Shown here one piece after another: positions 8,862-18,357 of a stretch of DNA of 64,000 nt; position 1 is the first letter of the stretch, and every line of letters begins with the position of its first letter. Below the pieces are notes generated by a model. It was given only the letters and a program-made list of their open reading frames with translations. It did not search any database and was not told where the DNA came from. The stretch spans positions 1-64,000 of the forward strand of contig CANOVJ010000008.1 of the NCBI GenBank assembly GCA_947570615.1, given 5' to 3'. The position numbers and the translations under genes are program-made. Origin of the DNA: an uncultured Lachnospiraceae bacterium. GTDB lineage: Bacteria; Bacillota; Clostridia; Lachnospirales; Lachnospiraceae.

Positions 8862-10415
8862 ATGAGATTTCATGGCTTGTCAGAAAAAATAACCTACAGG
8901 AAAATGGCTCCTGCACTGGTGGGAGTCTTCCTGATCTCGCTTCTTCCGATTTTGTATTGTTCCTTTTTTGACTATGCTACAGGCGACGATCTGTGGGAGG
9001 GCGCTGCCGCGCACAGGGTGCTGGTGAACGGGGGAACGGTCAGAGAATTTATAATGGCGGTATATGAGTGGGCAAAGGGGGATTACCTGGGATGGGAAGG
9101 CAACTGGTTTTCGATTATTCTGTGGTGTCTTGAGCCGAGCATCTGGGGAGAGAAGGTTTATTGCATCACGCCATGGATTTCCATTTTATTTCTGTGCGGA
9201 GGAACGTGTTATTTCCTGAGATATTTTCTGAGAAAGCATTTGGGGTGTAACAGATCTGTGTGGATCATTATCTCCGTTCTGGTATGCTTTTTTTCTGTTC
9301 AGTACATGCCGTACATCAGAGGCGGGATTTTCTGGTATACAGGCATGATTAACTATGTGGTTCCATATGGCCTGTGCCTGGCGTCTTTTGTCTGGACAGA
9401 CAGGTATTTTGAAAGTGGCAGAAAGCGTTATCTGATTTTCACCGCTGTGTTTTTTTCCTGTCTGGGAGGAATGGGCTATATTCCCATAGTGCTTGCATTT
9501 GAAATACTGTTGATGATGATTATATATAACATGTGCAGTCATAAACGTGAAAAGGTAATCCGGGCATTCTGGATGCTGATACCGTTGGCACTTTTGACGG
9601 CGGGATTTATATTCAGCGCTCTTTCCCCGGGGAATGCCGTCAGAGGAGGGGAAAGCTATCATTTCAGTGTGGCGCGGGTTCTGACAACTGTTCTGGAGAG
9701 TGTGGGGCAGGGATTTTTTGGGGCGTGGGGCTGGTTTCTGTCCGTAAGGCCGTTGATTCTTGTAGTTCCACTGTCAGTGATAATGCTCTGGGAACAGACA
9801 GACATCAGCAGGGTCAGATGTAATTTTGATCACCCTGTATGGGCGATTCTGATCCTGTTTTTGATTTCCTGCTCCGTATATGCTCCAGGAATTTATGCAG
9901 AGTCAGAGGTCTCAGGAGGTGTTCCGGATACCATTTATTTTATATTCTTATTAACCCTTATGATGGGGATCATTTATCTGACCTGCTGTATAAAAAAGGC
10001 CGCGATAGAAAGAGGATGGAGGGTTCCGGACCGGAAATGGACGGGCAGACTTCGCATTATAATTATTCTGGGGGAAACTCTGTTTTGTATCATTGCGGGG
10101 AAATATCTGATTGGAAATATGACCGGTTATATCTGCTTTGATTTCATCAGGAGCGGCCAGCTCCGTGATTTTGAGTATCAGATGCAGGAACGGCTTGCGG
10201 TGCTCCAAAATCCGGAGATTACTGATGTTGTTTTGCCGGAAATGAACAATGAACAGGGACCGTTTATGCATATGGCTCTTATGCCCGATCCGAATGCTTA
10301 TACCAACCAGGCGACGGCGAGATTTTATGGTAAGGAATCGGTGACGGCGATTCCCAGGGAAGAGTATTACGAATTATATGGAAGACCGGGGGAGATAACG
10401 GATGATAATCATTGA
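8862..10415 (+). CDS. DUF6056-like polytopic membrane protein (putative GT-C glycosyltransferase)
   Basis: 517 aa, about 11-12 membrane segments. After the first segment comes a YATGDDLWEG loop with adjacent aspartates D42-D43, then WEGNWFSIILW; this arrangement is that of DUF6056, a family resembling GT-C enzymes that use polyprenyl-phosphate sugars on the outer face. The C-terminal 90 residues form a soluble extracellular tail. Two related proteins occur at 25544 and 36568 with the same DD near residue 40-43. It overlaps the GT11 gene by 14 bases. Family likely; enzymatic role is inferred from topology. Confidence 0.7.
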   Translation: MRFHGLSEKITYRKMAPALVGVFLISLLPILYCSFFDYATGDDLWEGAAAHRVLVNGGTVREFIMAVYEWAKGDYLGWEGNWFSIILWCLEPSIWGEKVYCITPWISILFLCGGTCYFLRYFLRKHLGCNRSVWIIISVLVCFFSVQYMPYIRGGIFWYTGMINYVVPYGLCLASFVWTDRYFESGRKRYLIFTAVFFSCLGGMGYIPIVLAFEILLMMIIYNMCSHKREKVIRAFWMLIPLALLTAGFIFSALSPGNAVRGGESYHFSVARVLTTVLESVGQGFFGAWGWFLSVRPLILVVPLSVIMLWEQTDISRVRCNFDHPVWAILILFLISCSVYAPGIYAESEVSGGVPDTIYFIFLLTLMMGIIYLTCCIKKAAIERGWRVPDRKWTGRLRIIIILGETLFCIIAGKYLIGNMTGYICFDFIRSGQLRDFEYQMQERLAVLQNPEITDVVLPEMNNEQGPFMHMALMPDPNAYTNQATARFYGKESVTAIPREEYYELYGRPGEITDDNH

Positions 10416-11298
10416 GGTGGCAGGCGGACTCGGAAATCAGTTGCAGCAGTATGCGCTGTACAGGAAGTTTTTGAGCCTTGGGAAGCAGGCCAGACTGGAT
10501 ATTTCGTGGTTCAGGCAGGAGCGTCAGGGAAAAATACCGGCCAGGCGGGAGCTGGAACTGGATTACTTTGAGGGACTGGATTATCAGGTCTGTACGCCGA
10601 AGGAGAAGGCGGCACTGACAGGAGGGGATGGTCTTGCAGGAAGGCTCAGAAGAAAGCTCTGCCCGTCTGCCGTCCATCATTTCAGAGAAAGCCGGATGTA
10701 TCATCCGGAGCTGCTTGAGTATGATCAGATGTATGTCAGCGGTTATTTTGCATGTGAAAAGTATTATGCCGATATTCTGGAAGAGTTGAGGGAGCAGATC
10801 AAATTTCCGGAAAGCGGTAACGTTCTCAATGCGGAAATGGCAGCGAGGATGAACAAAACGGAATCTGTCAGCGTACATGTACGCAGAGGAGATTATCTTG
10901 ACCCTGTGAATGCAGAAATGTTTGGAGATATCTGTACAGACGAATATTATGCCGGGGCGGCGGATGTTATAAGAAAGCACTGCCGGAATCCTCATTTTTA
11001 TCTGTTTTCGGATGATCCGGCTTATGCAAAAAAGCATTTTAAGGGGAGCGAGTATACCCTGGTTGATATTAATCGTGGAAGAGACAGCTTTTATGATATG
11101 TGGCTGATGAGCAACTGCCGGCATAATATCTGTGCCAACTCCACCTTCAGCTTCTGGGGGGCGAGACTGAACAGGAATGCCGATAAGATTATGATCAGGC
11201 CGACGATCCATAAAAATTACCAGGTCTTTGAACGGAGAGAAATGGAAGAGCTGTGGCGGGGATGGCGTTTTGTGAGTCCGCAGGGAAGAGTATTTTAG
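10402..11298 (+). CDS. GT11 alpha-1,2-fucosyltransferase
   Basis: 298 aa with all three canonical GT11 blocks: EVAGGLGNQLQQYAL at the start, SVHVRRGDYLD in the middle (donor phosphate-binding arginine) and NSTFSFWGARLN near the end. The length equals bacterial FutC/WbiQ-type enzymes. It would transfer L-fucose from GDP-fucose in alpha-1,2 linkage, usually to galactose; no GDP-fucose synthesis genes are in this window. Unlike the diverged relative at 205-1260, the catalytic motif is intact. The start is inside the preceding gene, so the two are co-translated. Confidence 0.9.
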   Translation: MIIIEVAGGLGNQLQQYALYRKFLSLGKQARLDISWFRQERQGKIPARRELELDYFEGLDYQVCTPKEKAALTGGDGLAGRLRRKLCPSAVHHFRESRMYHPELLEYDQMYVSGYFACEKYYADILEELREQIKFPESGNVLNAEMAARMNKTESVSVHVRRGDYLDPVNAEMFGDICTDEYYAGAADVIRKHCRNPHFYLFSDDPAYAKKHFKGSEYTLVDINRGRDSFYDMWLMSNCRHNICANSTFSFWGARLNRNADKIMIRPTIHKNYQVFERREMEELWRGWRFVSPQGRVF

Positions 11299-11338
11299 CT
11301 GTTTCCGTGTGGCTGAGCAGACAAAAGCAGAGGGACAG

Positions 11339-12511
11339 ATGAGAGAAAAGGGAAGTATTTTTACAAAGGCGGCGTACATTTTTTTTTACGTGGGCGTGAT
11401 CCTGGAAGTGCTGGTGGTGATCGTTGACAAAAGTGCTTACACAAATCCGATAGAAGGCCGTTTGTTTCAGGTGACTTTTTTACTGTTTCTGATGAAGATA
11501 TGGCTGACCAGGTATTCCCGGAGAGAGTATCTGACAATCGTTCTGTTTTGCCTGGTGGGATCGGTTTCCTATTTTGTGACAGGGCGGAACGAAGTGATCC
11601 GGCTGGTGGTATTTGCCGCGGCCTGTAAGGATGTGGATATGGACAGATGCCTGAGGATGGTATTTTATATGACGCTGGTGGGCTGTGCGGCCATTATCCT
11701 GCTGTCGGTAACCGGAATTTTTGGCGCTGTTTCTCTGACACAGGAATATGGGCGTGGCGGTGTGGAGACCAGATATACGCTGGGTATGGGGCACCCGAAT
11801 GCATTGCAGTGTATGGTGTGGGCGCTTACGACGCTGGGCTTATATTTATATGGAAACGGCATAAAGTGGTATCATTATCTGATTGTGCTGGCGGTTAATA
11901 TTTTCTTTTTCCTGCTGACAGATTCGAAGACAAGCCTTCTGGTAACGCTCTGCACGATGGTACTGGCTTACATGGCCGGGGACCGGAGAATGCCTGGTGT
12001 AAAAAAGGCGGGCGCATGGATTGGGGCGGGGATCATGGTTATCAGCATCGGGATTTCTGTGGCGATTGCCTGCAGCGCATACCGGGTATACAATTATGTA
12101 TGGCATGGAGACAGAACGCCGATTACCAGATTTTATGCATGGCTGAATGGGGTCCTGAATGGAAGGATACGGATCCTGGTGGAAAACGACGGGTTCGAGG
12201 GGACAGTTTCCACCTGGCGTATTTTTTCCAGACCGGAGAATAATTATTACTTTGATATGGGATGGATCCGTCTGTTTTACTGGTATGGAATCATTCCGGC
12301 CTGCATTTTTATTGCAGTTTTGCTGGTGATGATGCTTTACTGTTACAGAAAGAAACAGTATCTGGCGATTATGCTGATAGCTTCTTTTGCACTTTACACT
12401 GTGATCGAAGCGCATGCGGTATCGGTTTATCTGGCGAGAAACTATGTGTTCTTTCTGATTGGGATGTTCTGGTGCCCTCTGATCGCGCAGAAACAGGAAG
12501 GAAAAGGGTGA
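11339..12511 (+). CDS. O-antigen polymerase/ligase-like membrane protein (Wzy-like)
   Basis: About 390 aa, 10-11 hydrophobic segments and a large hydrophilic loop near residues 240-300 (DGFEGTVSTWRIF, NNYYFDMGWI), the topology of Wzy polymerases and WaaL ligases. The motif GMGHPNALQCMVW resembles HPN-type motifs seen in Wzy proteins of Firmicutes. ATG 11339 is preceded by AGAGGG; an in-frame GTG at 11309 is less likely. A run of nine T residues at 11379-11387 lies 14 codons into the gene and could slip. A second gene of the same kind follows directly, with a similar GYAHPN motif, so the pair looks duplicated and diverged. Confidence 0.75.
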   Translation: MREKGSIFTKAAYIFFYVGVILEVLVVIVDKSAYTNPIEGRLFQVTFLLFLMKIWLTRYSRREYLTIVLFCLVGSVSYFVTGRNEVIRLVVFAAACKDVDMDRCLRMVFYMTLVGCAAIILLSVTGIFGAVSLTQEYGRGGVETRYTLGMGHPNALQCMVWALTTLGLYLYGNGIKWYHYLIVLAVNIFFFLLTDSKTSLLVTLCTMVLAYMAGDRRMPGVKKAGAWIGAGIMVISIGISVAIACSAYRVYNYVWHGDRTPITRFYAWLNGVLNGRIRILVENDGFEGTVSTWRIFSRPENNYYFDMGWIRLFYWYGIIPACIFIAVLLVMMLYCYRKKQYLAIMLIASFALYTVIEAHAVSVYLARNYVFFLIGMFWCPLIAQKQEGKG

Positions 12512-12515
12512 GGCC

Positions 12516-14090
12516 TTGGGAAAGTGCAGAAAAGAATGTAAGGTAAAACTCTCTGAGCTGTGTTTTTATATTTTTTTTGTATCGCTTTTGTTTGCCAAGG
12601 GAATAGGGCTGTATGACGGACAGACAAAGTTTAAAATCTTTTTTGTCATAGCGTTGGCAGGCTGGGCAGGAAAAATGCTTCTGGAACGGTATTCTGTCCG
12701 GGAAGCGCTTCTGAGCATCGCTTTGGTGCTTCTGGGAGGGGGGATCTATCTCGTATCACGTGAAAAGGGAGCGCTGATTGTTATTTTATTACTCTGTGGA
12801 ATGAGAAATATGGATATCAGAAGAGTTTTCAGGGTAGGAGCAATTACCTGGGGAATATCTTTTGGGACATTGTTTGTACTTACATCATTGCATGTGGTTG
12901 ACAGTGCGTTTAAGGTGCATGACAGGCTGGGAATGGGGAGAGTAATCAGATGGAATCTGGGATATGCCCATCCCAACGTGCTGCATATTTCTTATCTGGT
13001 TATGATTTGCTTTGTTGTATATTTATTACAGGACAGGCTCCGGCTTTACCATTTACTTTTGCTGGAGGCGGGCAACCTGTACGTTTTCATGTTTTCCCTC
13101 AGTACGACAGGTTTTCTTGTGTCCACAGCCTGTCTTGTTCTGGTTTTTTACTGGAAGCTGAGAAAACGTTTAGGCCGGGTGGAACAGATTTTAATACAGC
13201 TTTGCCTGCCGGCATGTCTGTTTTTATCCTTCGGGGCGCCGCTTCTGTTTGAGGGAAAGCTGTTCGATGTATTAAACCAGGCTTTAAATACGCGTCTGGC
13301 ACTTTCAAAATGGTTTTTGCAGAATCAGCCGGTTAAACTTCTGGGAGTGGATACTACCACAATTGTGACTGCGCTTCGAACGATGGATAATTCTTATGTG
13401 TTTGCGCTGATCACATATGGATGGGTATTCTTTGTATTTATTATGATATGTTATTTTGACACAGTCTGTCGCAGGAGCGTGAGGCAGGACGGGATGGCGT
13501 TATGCCTGATCTTGTCCTGCCTTGTGGCGGGTATAACGGAACCCTTTCTGTTTAATACTTCTTTTAAGAATATATCGCTCTTATTCGTCGGGGCGGAATT
13601 GTCTGACAGAATGCAGGGGGATGGAAGGAAGGTTCTGGATCTGGGACAGGACAGGAGCATTACCATAGGGCTTCCGAATTTCTCTGGCGTGTGTGTCGGT
13701 GTTGGAAAACGAATTTACAGATATCTCCCCGGGCTTGTTGTGCTTTCTGTGGCAGGAGCGATGCTGGCTGGAATAATTGTATCTCATAGATTTGCTGAAC
13801 CTGAGCGATATCTTTTGCCGAGGAAGGCTTTTGAGTACACAGACGACCTGGAGGAAAGCTATTATCTGAAATCAGAGGATGATATTCCTCAGGCAGGAGA
13901 CAGCGTTATGGGATTTGAATCTGAGAATACGGAGATGGTTGCATTTAAAGGAAATATAGCCAGGATGGAACAGTTCAGGAATACGGTGGCGAATGGAGCG
14001 ATGGCCGGAGTATTAATATTTATCGTGGGTTGCGGCCTGCTGTTTCTTAAAACGAAAAATATGGATGGAAAACTGACAGATGAAAAATAA
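12516..14090 (+). CDS. O-antigen polymerase/ligase-like membrane protein with C-terminal extension
   Basis: 524 aa from a TTG start (GGAAAAGGG 8 bases upstream; no nearby ATG). The first 370 residues carry 9-10 membrane segments and GYAHPNVLHI, like the preceding Wzy-type gene. An additional tail of about 130 residues follows, with two further membrane segments around residues 410-430 and 495-512 flanking an extracellular stretch of about 65 residues (ERYLLPRKAFEYTDDLEESY). That sandwich recalls Wzz-like chain-length regulators only in topology; no sequence motif proves it. It ends 11 bases inside the GT26-GT4 fusion gene. Confidence 0.68.
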   Translation: MGKCRKECKVKLSELCFYIFFVSLLFAKGIGLYDGQTKFKIFFVIALAGWAGKMLLERYSVREALLSIALVLLGGGIYLVSREKGALIVILLLCGMRNMDIRRVFRVGAITWGISFGTLFVLTSLHVVDSAFKVHDRLGMGRVIRWNLGYAHPNVLHISYLVMICFVVYLLQDRLRLYHLLLLEAGNLYVFMFSLSTTGFLVSTACLVLVFYWKLRKRLGRVEQILIQLCLPACLFLSFGAPLLFEGKLFDVLNQALNTRLALSKWFLQNQPVKLLGVDTTTIVTALRTMDNSYVFALITYGWVFFVFIMICYFDTVCRRSVRQDGMALCLILSCLVAGITEPFLFNTSFKNISLLFVGAELSDRMQGDGRKVLDLGQDRSITIGLPNFSGVCVGVGKRIYRYLPGLVVLSVAGAMLAGIIVSHRFAEPERYLLPRKAFEYTDDLEESYYLKSEDDIPQAGDSVMGFESENTEMVAFKGNIARMEQFRNTVANGAMAGVLIFIVGCGLLFLKTKNMDGKLTDEK

Positions 14091-15981
14091 ACTTCGTTAT
14101 TGTAATATTATGAATACGAATATCAATGTCACGAACATGCGGGAGACGGTGGATTATCTGGTTGCGAATCTGGAAGAACTTCGTGGAAATTATATTTGTA
14201 TTTCCAATGTGCATACAACCGTGATGTCATATCGGGACAAAAATTATAATAAGGTTCAGAACAGCGGGGCGATGGCGCTGCCGGATGGAAAGCCTCTGTC
14301 TATTGTCTGCCGCAGGAGAGGGTTTTACGATGCCGCAAGAGTACCGGGACCGGATTTAATGCCGGAGATATTTAAGGCCTCAAAAAAGCACGGCTTCAGA
14401 CACTATTTTTATGGCGGTTCGCCTGAAACATTGAAGCAGCTGAGGATTCGGCTTGAGAAAAGTTATCCGTGGTTGAATATTGTGGGGATGTATTCGCCGC
14501 CGTATCGTCCGCTTACGGAAAGGGAGGATGAGGAAGCAATCCGGAATATTAACAGAACAGAACCGGATTTTATATGGGTGGCATTGGGAGCACCGAGACA
14601 GGAGGAGTGGATGTACGCCCATCGATTAAAGGTAAACGGGGTGATGCTCGGGGTGGGAGCTGCTTTTGATTTTCTTGCGGGGACCGTAAAGAGAGCGCCG
14701 ACATGGATGCAGGAATGCTGCCTGGAATGGCTATACCGGCTTGTACAGGATCCCAGGAGACTGTTTCCCCGTTATATTTCCACGAATGTGACTTTTCTGG
14801 TAACGACAGCGCTGGAAAATCGTGAATACAGAGTCAGAAATAAATCGAAGAAGGTGGCAATGATCGGGCATAAAAGGATTCCTTCCAGGGAGGGCGGCGT
14901 AGAGATTGTGGTGGATGAAATAGCCACCCGGCTTATCAGGAGAGGATATCATGTGGATGCGTATAACCGTTCAGGATACCATGTTTCGGGGAAGCAGTTT
15001 GATGAAAAACGGGGAAAGGTTTATAATGGTGTGCGTCTGCTGACGATTCCTACATTTAAAAGCAGCAGCTTAAATGCGATCGTTTATTCTTTTCTGGCAA
15101 CATTAAGGGCTCTGCCCGGAGGATATGGTGTACTGCATTATCATGCAGAGGGCCCCTGCGTGATGATTGGGCTACCTAAATTATTTGGAAAGCATGTTGT
15201 TGCCACGATCCATGGCCTTGACTGGCAGAGAGCCAAATGGGGAAATCTGGCGACAAGGGTGCTGCTGTATGGGGAGAGAAAGGCAGCGTTGAAGGCGGAT
15301 GAAATAATTGTATTATCCCGCAATGTGCAGGACTATTTCAGAGAGCAGTATGGCAGGGAAACCGTATTTATTCCAAACGGAACAGAGAGGCCCCAATTTC
15401 GGCCGGCCAGAGAGATCCATGAGAAATATGGCCTGGATAAAGGCGGTTATATCCTTTTTCTTGCAAGACTGGTGCCGGAAAAGGGAGCGCACTACCTGAT
15501 CGAAGCGTTTAAGCTTCTGAAAACAGATAAGAAGCTGGTGATTGCGGGCGGTGAGAGTCATGCGGCGGAATATATGGAGAAAATTCACCGGTATGTGGAG
15601 GCTGATGAAAATATCATTATGACAGGCTTTGTGCAGGGAAGGATACTGGAGGAGCTTCTCTCGAATGCGTATCTGTTTGTACTCCCCAGCGATGTGGAGG
15701 GAATGGCAATGAGCCTGCTTGAGGCCATGAGCTATGGGAATTGTTGTCTTGTCAGCGATATCCCTGAGAACCTGGAGGTAGTTGAGGATAAGGCCCCCTG
15801 CTTTAAAAAGGGAAGTGTGGAGGATTTAAAGGAAAAGCTGGAATATTTACTCGAAAATGAAGCGGCGAGAGAGGGATACAGAGCGAACAGCGCGCAGTTT
15901 ATCTGTGAGAAATATAACTGGGAGGATGTAGTGGATAAGACGATACAGGTATATGAACAGGTCAGTGGAGAAGGTCGATAA
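14080..15981 (+). CDS. Fusion of WecG/TagA/CpsF (GT26) and GT4 glycosyltransferases
   Basis: 633 aa with two complete enzymes. Residues ~1-240 are a WecG/TagA/CpsF (GT26) domain: ISNVHTTVMSYRD, ALPDGKPLSIV (the catalytic-region Asp), FYGGSP, WVALGAPRQEEWM and GVGAAFDFLAGTVKRAP. Residues ~258-630 are a GT-B retaining GT4 enzyme with a DUF1972-type start, MIGHKRIPSREGGVE, and the E-x7-E pair E540/E548 in DVEGMAMSLLEAM. GT26 members add the second sugar to an undecaprenyl-diphosphate primer, so the fusion may carry out two consecutive early steps. The linker around 240-257 is short and basic. No frameshift or stop separates the domains. Confidence 0.88.
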   Translation: MKNKLRYCNIMNTNINVTNMRETVDYLVANLEELRGNYICISNVHTTVMSYRDKNYNKVQNSGAMALPDGKPLSIVCRRRGFYDAARVPGPDLMPEIFKASKKHGFRHYFYGGSPETLKQLRIRLEKSYPWLNIVGMYSPPYRPLTEREDEEAIRNINRTEPDFIWVALGAPRQEEWMYAHRLKVNGVMLGVGAAFDFLAGTVKRAPTWMQECCLEWLYRLVQDPRRLFPRYISTNVTFLVTTALENREYRVRNKSKKVAMIGHKRIPSREGGVEIVVDEIATRLIRRGYHVDAYNRSGYHVSGKQFDEKRGKVYNGVRLLTIPTFKSSSLNAIVYSFLATLRALPGGYGVLHYHAEGPCVMIGLPKLFGKHVVATIHGLDWQRAKWGNLATRVLLYGERKAALKADEIIVLSRNVQDYFREQYGRETVFIPNGTERPQFRPAREIHEKYGLDKGGYILFLARLVPEKGAHYLIEAFKLLKTDKKLVIAGGESHAAEYMEKIHRYVEADENIIMTGFVQGRILEELLSNAYLFVLPSDVEGMAMSLLEAMSYGNCCLVSDIPENLEVVEDKAPCFKKGSVEDLKEKLEYLLENEAAREGYRANSAQFICEKYNWEDVVDKTIQVYEQVSGEGR

Positions 15982-15987
15982 AGAATT

Positions 15988-17196
15988 ATGAAAATATTGA
16001 TGGTAAATAAATTCCTGTATCCAAATGGCGGTTCGGAAACATATGTTTTGCGTCTGGGAGAAGAACTTCAAAGACAGGGGGACGAGGTTCAGTATTTTGG
16101 AATGGAGGACAGGCGAAACGTTGTGGGAAACCGGGTACAGAGCTATACCTCCAACATGGATTTTCACTCAGGTAAAATTTCGAAGCTGTTGTATCCGTTT
16201 AAAATTATTTATTCCCGGGAGGCAAGAAGGGCGATTCGCAGGGTACTGGAGGATTTCGGACCGGACGCAGTGCATCTGAATAATTTTAATTTCCAGATTA
16301 CACCGTCAATTCTGTATGAAATACGTAAATACGAAAAGAGAGCAGGAAAACCAGTCAGAATCATTTTTACAGCCCATGATTATCAGTTATTGTGTCCTAA
16401 TCATATGATGAGATGCTATAAGTCGGAAAAGAATTGCAGCAAATGTATTTTGGAGGGATACGGAAACTGTATAAAAGAAAAATGTATTCACGGGTCAACT
16501 GTAAAGAGTATCCTGGGAGCGGCGGAGGGGTGGATATACCGTGTCCTGAGAACTTATCGTAAGATAGATGTGGTAATCTGCCCCAGTATATTTATGGAGA
16601 GGCAGATGGAGCGGCACCCTGATTTGAGGGGAAGAACGGTGATGCTCCATAACTTTACGACAGTTACTGCACCGGAAAATGGCGATTTACCAGAAAAAGG
16701 AGATTATGTCCTTTATTTTGGCAGATATGCAAGGGAGAAAGGGATGGAGACTTTACTGAGCGTATGTGAGAAGCTTCCTGCAATCCCTTTCGTATTTGCG
16801 GGATCCGGCCCCTGTGAAGAACAGATTAATGGGATTGGGAATATTAAAAATATGGGATTACTGACAGCAGAATCATTGAGACCGATTGTCAGGAAGGCAA
16901 GGTTCAGCATTTATCCCTCAGAGTGGTATGAAAACTGTCCGTTCTCTGTGATGGAATCCATTCAGTACGGGACGCCGGTGATAGGAGCGGACATTGGCGG
17001 GATACCGGAACTGATTCGGGAAGGCGTAACGGGGTTGGTGTTTCCCAGCGGTGATGAGGAGCAATTGAAGGTCAGGATTCAGGAATTATGGGATGATGAA
17101 AATAAACTTATGGATTACAGCAGGAACTGCTTAAAATTCGGCTTTACCCCGGCAGATGAGTACGCCCGGCTGGTAAAACAGTATTATGCGCAGTAA
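15988..17196 (+). CDS. GT4 glycosyltransferase with cysteine-rich insert
   Basis: 402-aa GT-B enzyme. N terminus MKILMVNKFLYPNGGSETYV holds the GGSE acceptor/phosphate loop; HLNNFNFQ and TAHDYQLLCPN follow. Between residues ~130 and 170 there is a cluster of eight cysteines (C..C..C..C pattern LLCPN, RCYK, NCSKC, GNC, KC), a feature known in some GT4 enzymes and possibly metal binding. The catalytic E315/E323 pair is in YENCPFSVME. It starts 7 bases after the fusion gene. A retaining hexosyl transfer is likely; the sugar is unknown. Confidence 0.87.
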   Translation: MKILMVNKFLYPNGGSETYVLRLGEELQRQGDEVQYFGMEDRRNVVGNRVQSYTSNMDFHSGKISKLLYPFKIIYSREARRAIRRVLEDFGPDAVHLNNFNFQITPSILYEIRKYEKRAGKPVRIIFTAHDYQLLCPNHMMRCYKSEKNCSKCILEGYGNCIKEKCIHGSTVKSILGAAEGWIYRVLRTYRKIDVVICPSIFMERQMERHPDLRGRTVMLHNFTTVTAPENGDLPEKGDYVLYFGRYAREKGMETLLSVCEKLPAIPFVFAGSGPCEEQINGIGNIKNMGLLTAESLRPIVRKARFSIYPSEWYENCPFSVMESIQYGTPVIGADIGGIPELIREGVTGLVFPSGDEEQLKVRIQELWDDENKLMDYSRNCLKFGFTPADEYARLVKQYYAQ

Positions 17197-17224
17197 TTTT
17201 AGGGATGCATAATACTTTTAGTTG

Positions 17225-17233
17225 TGCTACAAT
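17225..17233 (+). promoter_or_regulatory. Weak extended -10 promoter candidate
   Basis: The 85-base spacer between two GT4 genes contains TGCTACAAT, an extended -10 (TGn plus a 5-of-6 TATAAT match), 49 bases before the next start. No good -35 lies 17 bases upstream. It could give a low internal transcription start. Confidence 0.3.
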
Positions 17234-17281
17234 GCGTAGATAGAGGCTTGGGGTAAGTGAATAAAAGGGATAAGGATAACA

Positions 17282-18343
17282 ATGAGGGTGACTTTTGTAA
17301 TACCAAGTATGTCCGGAGGGGGTGCGGAAAGGGTTATTTCCATTCTGGCAAATGAGCTGACAAAGAGAGGAATGGAGATAAGTATACTGATGACGGCCGG
17401 TAATGAATGTGCGTATGAGCTTGATCCTGCCATCGAAGTGATCCAGATGGGAGAACGCACAGGCGGCAGTATGAGGAAACGTTTAAGCAGACTGCATAAG
17501 ATGCGTGGATATCTGAAAACCCACAGGAATGATATTCTGGTTGCATTTGAACCGGATGCCGCCTTCTGGTGCAGTATAGCAAAGGCAGGGCTTCATATTC
17601 CGATGATCTCTTCGGAAAGAAATGACCCTGCATCGTTTGGAAATAGCAGAGCCAGAAAGATTGCCTATGAACGTTCGGAGCAGATTGTATTTCAGACGGA
17701 AGAAGCCAGGGAGTTTTTTTCGGCGCGGATCAGAAAGAAAGGGCGGGTTATTCCTAATCCTATTGGGGAGAATCTTCCTTTGCCTTATACGGGAAAACGA
17801 AAAAAGACAGTGGTCTGTGTTGGAAGATTTGAGAAACAGAAAAATCACGGGGCTTTGTTAAAGGCATTTGCCGCATTTGTAGGGAGGTATCCGGATTATA
17901 CATTACACTTATATGGTAAGGGGAGTCTTGAGGAGAGTCTCAGGGAACTGGCAACCCGGCTGAATATAGAAGGAAAGGTAATTTTTGAAGGATTCAAAAA
18001 TAATGTTCTACATGAGATACGGGATGCAGGTATGTTCGTATTATCTTCTGATTATGAGGGAATCTCAAATTCTCTTCTGGAGGCGATGGCGATCGGGGTG
18101 CCGGTTATCTCAACGGATTGCCCCTGCGGCGGATCAAGGCTCTGTATTGAGGACGGAGTTAACGGATATCTGGTTCCGGTGGACGATGTGCCATCCCTTT
18201 CAGCGGCTATGGCTCGAATGGCAGCAGATGAGGAGGCTGCTGTCCGAATGGGCAGAAAGGCGATTGGAATACGAAATATTTTTTCTGTCGATCATATCGT
18301 CAGCCAGTGGACAAAGTTGCTGAATGAATTAGAAAAGAGATAA
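17282..18343 (+). CDS. GT4 family glycosyltransferase
   Basis: 353 aa: VTFVIPSMSGGGAERVI at the N terminus (GGGAERV phosphate loop typical of GalNAc/Gal transferases such as PglH/PglJ relatives), VGRFEKQKNH at the start of the C-terminal Rossmann domain and the catalytic E259/E267 in DYEGISNSLLEAM. A CPCGG stretch (residues ~280-284) lies in the nucleotide-binding region, as in PglA/PglH-type enzymes. ATG 17282 comes after AAGGATAAC. It is followed 14 bases later by another GT4. Likely an alpha-hexosaminyl or galactosyl transferase, donor unproven. Confidence 0.87.
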   Translation: MRVTFVIPSMSGGGAERVISILANELTKRGMEISILMTAGNECAYELDPAIEVIQMGERTGGSMRKRLSRLHKMRGYLKTHRNDILVAFEPDAAFWCSIAKAGLHIPMISSERNDPASFGNSRARKIAYERSEQIVFQTEEAREFFSARIRKKGRVIPNPIGENLPLPYTGKRKKTVVCVGRFEKQKNHGALLKAFAAFVGRYPDYTLHLYGKGSLEESLRELATRLNIEGKVIFEGFKNNVLHEIRDAGMFVLSSDYEGISNSLLEAMAIGVPVISTDCPCGGSRLCIEDGVNGYLVPVDDVPSLSAAMARMAADEEAAVRMGRKAIGIRNIFSVDHIVSQWTKLLNELEKR

Positions 18344-18357
18344 AACAGAGGATAGAA

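Noticed and set aside
7708-8916. Long minus-strand open frame of about 400 codons opposite the GH88/105-like gene
   Set aside because: Its product is rich in His, Pro, Arg and Gln with no motif, lies opposite a convincing gene, and reflects GC-biased codons of the plus strand.
10279-11379. Minus-strand open frame opposite the GT11 gene
   Set aside because: The plus strand has all GT11 motifs; the antisense product has no recognisable domain and no ribosome site was seen.
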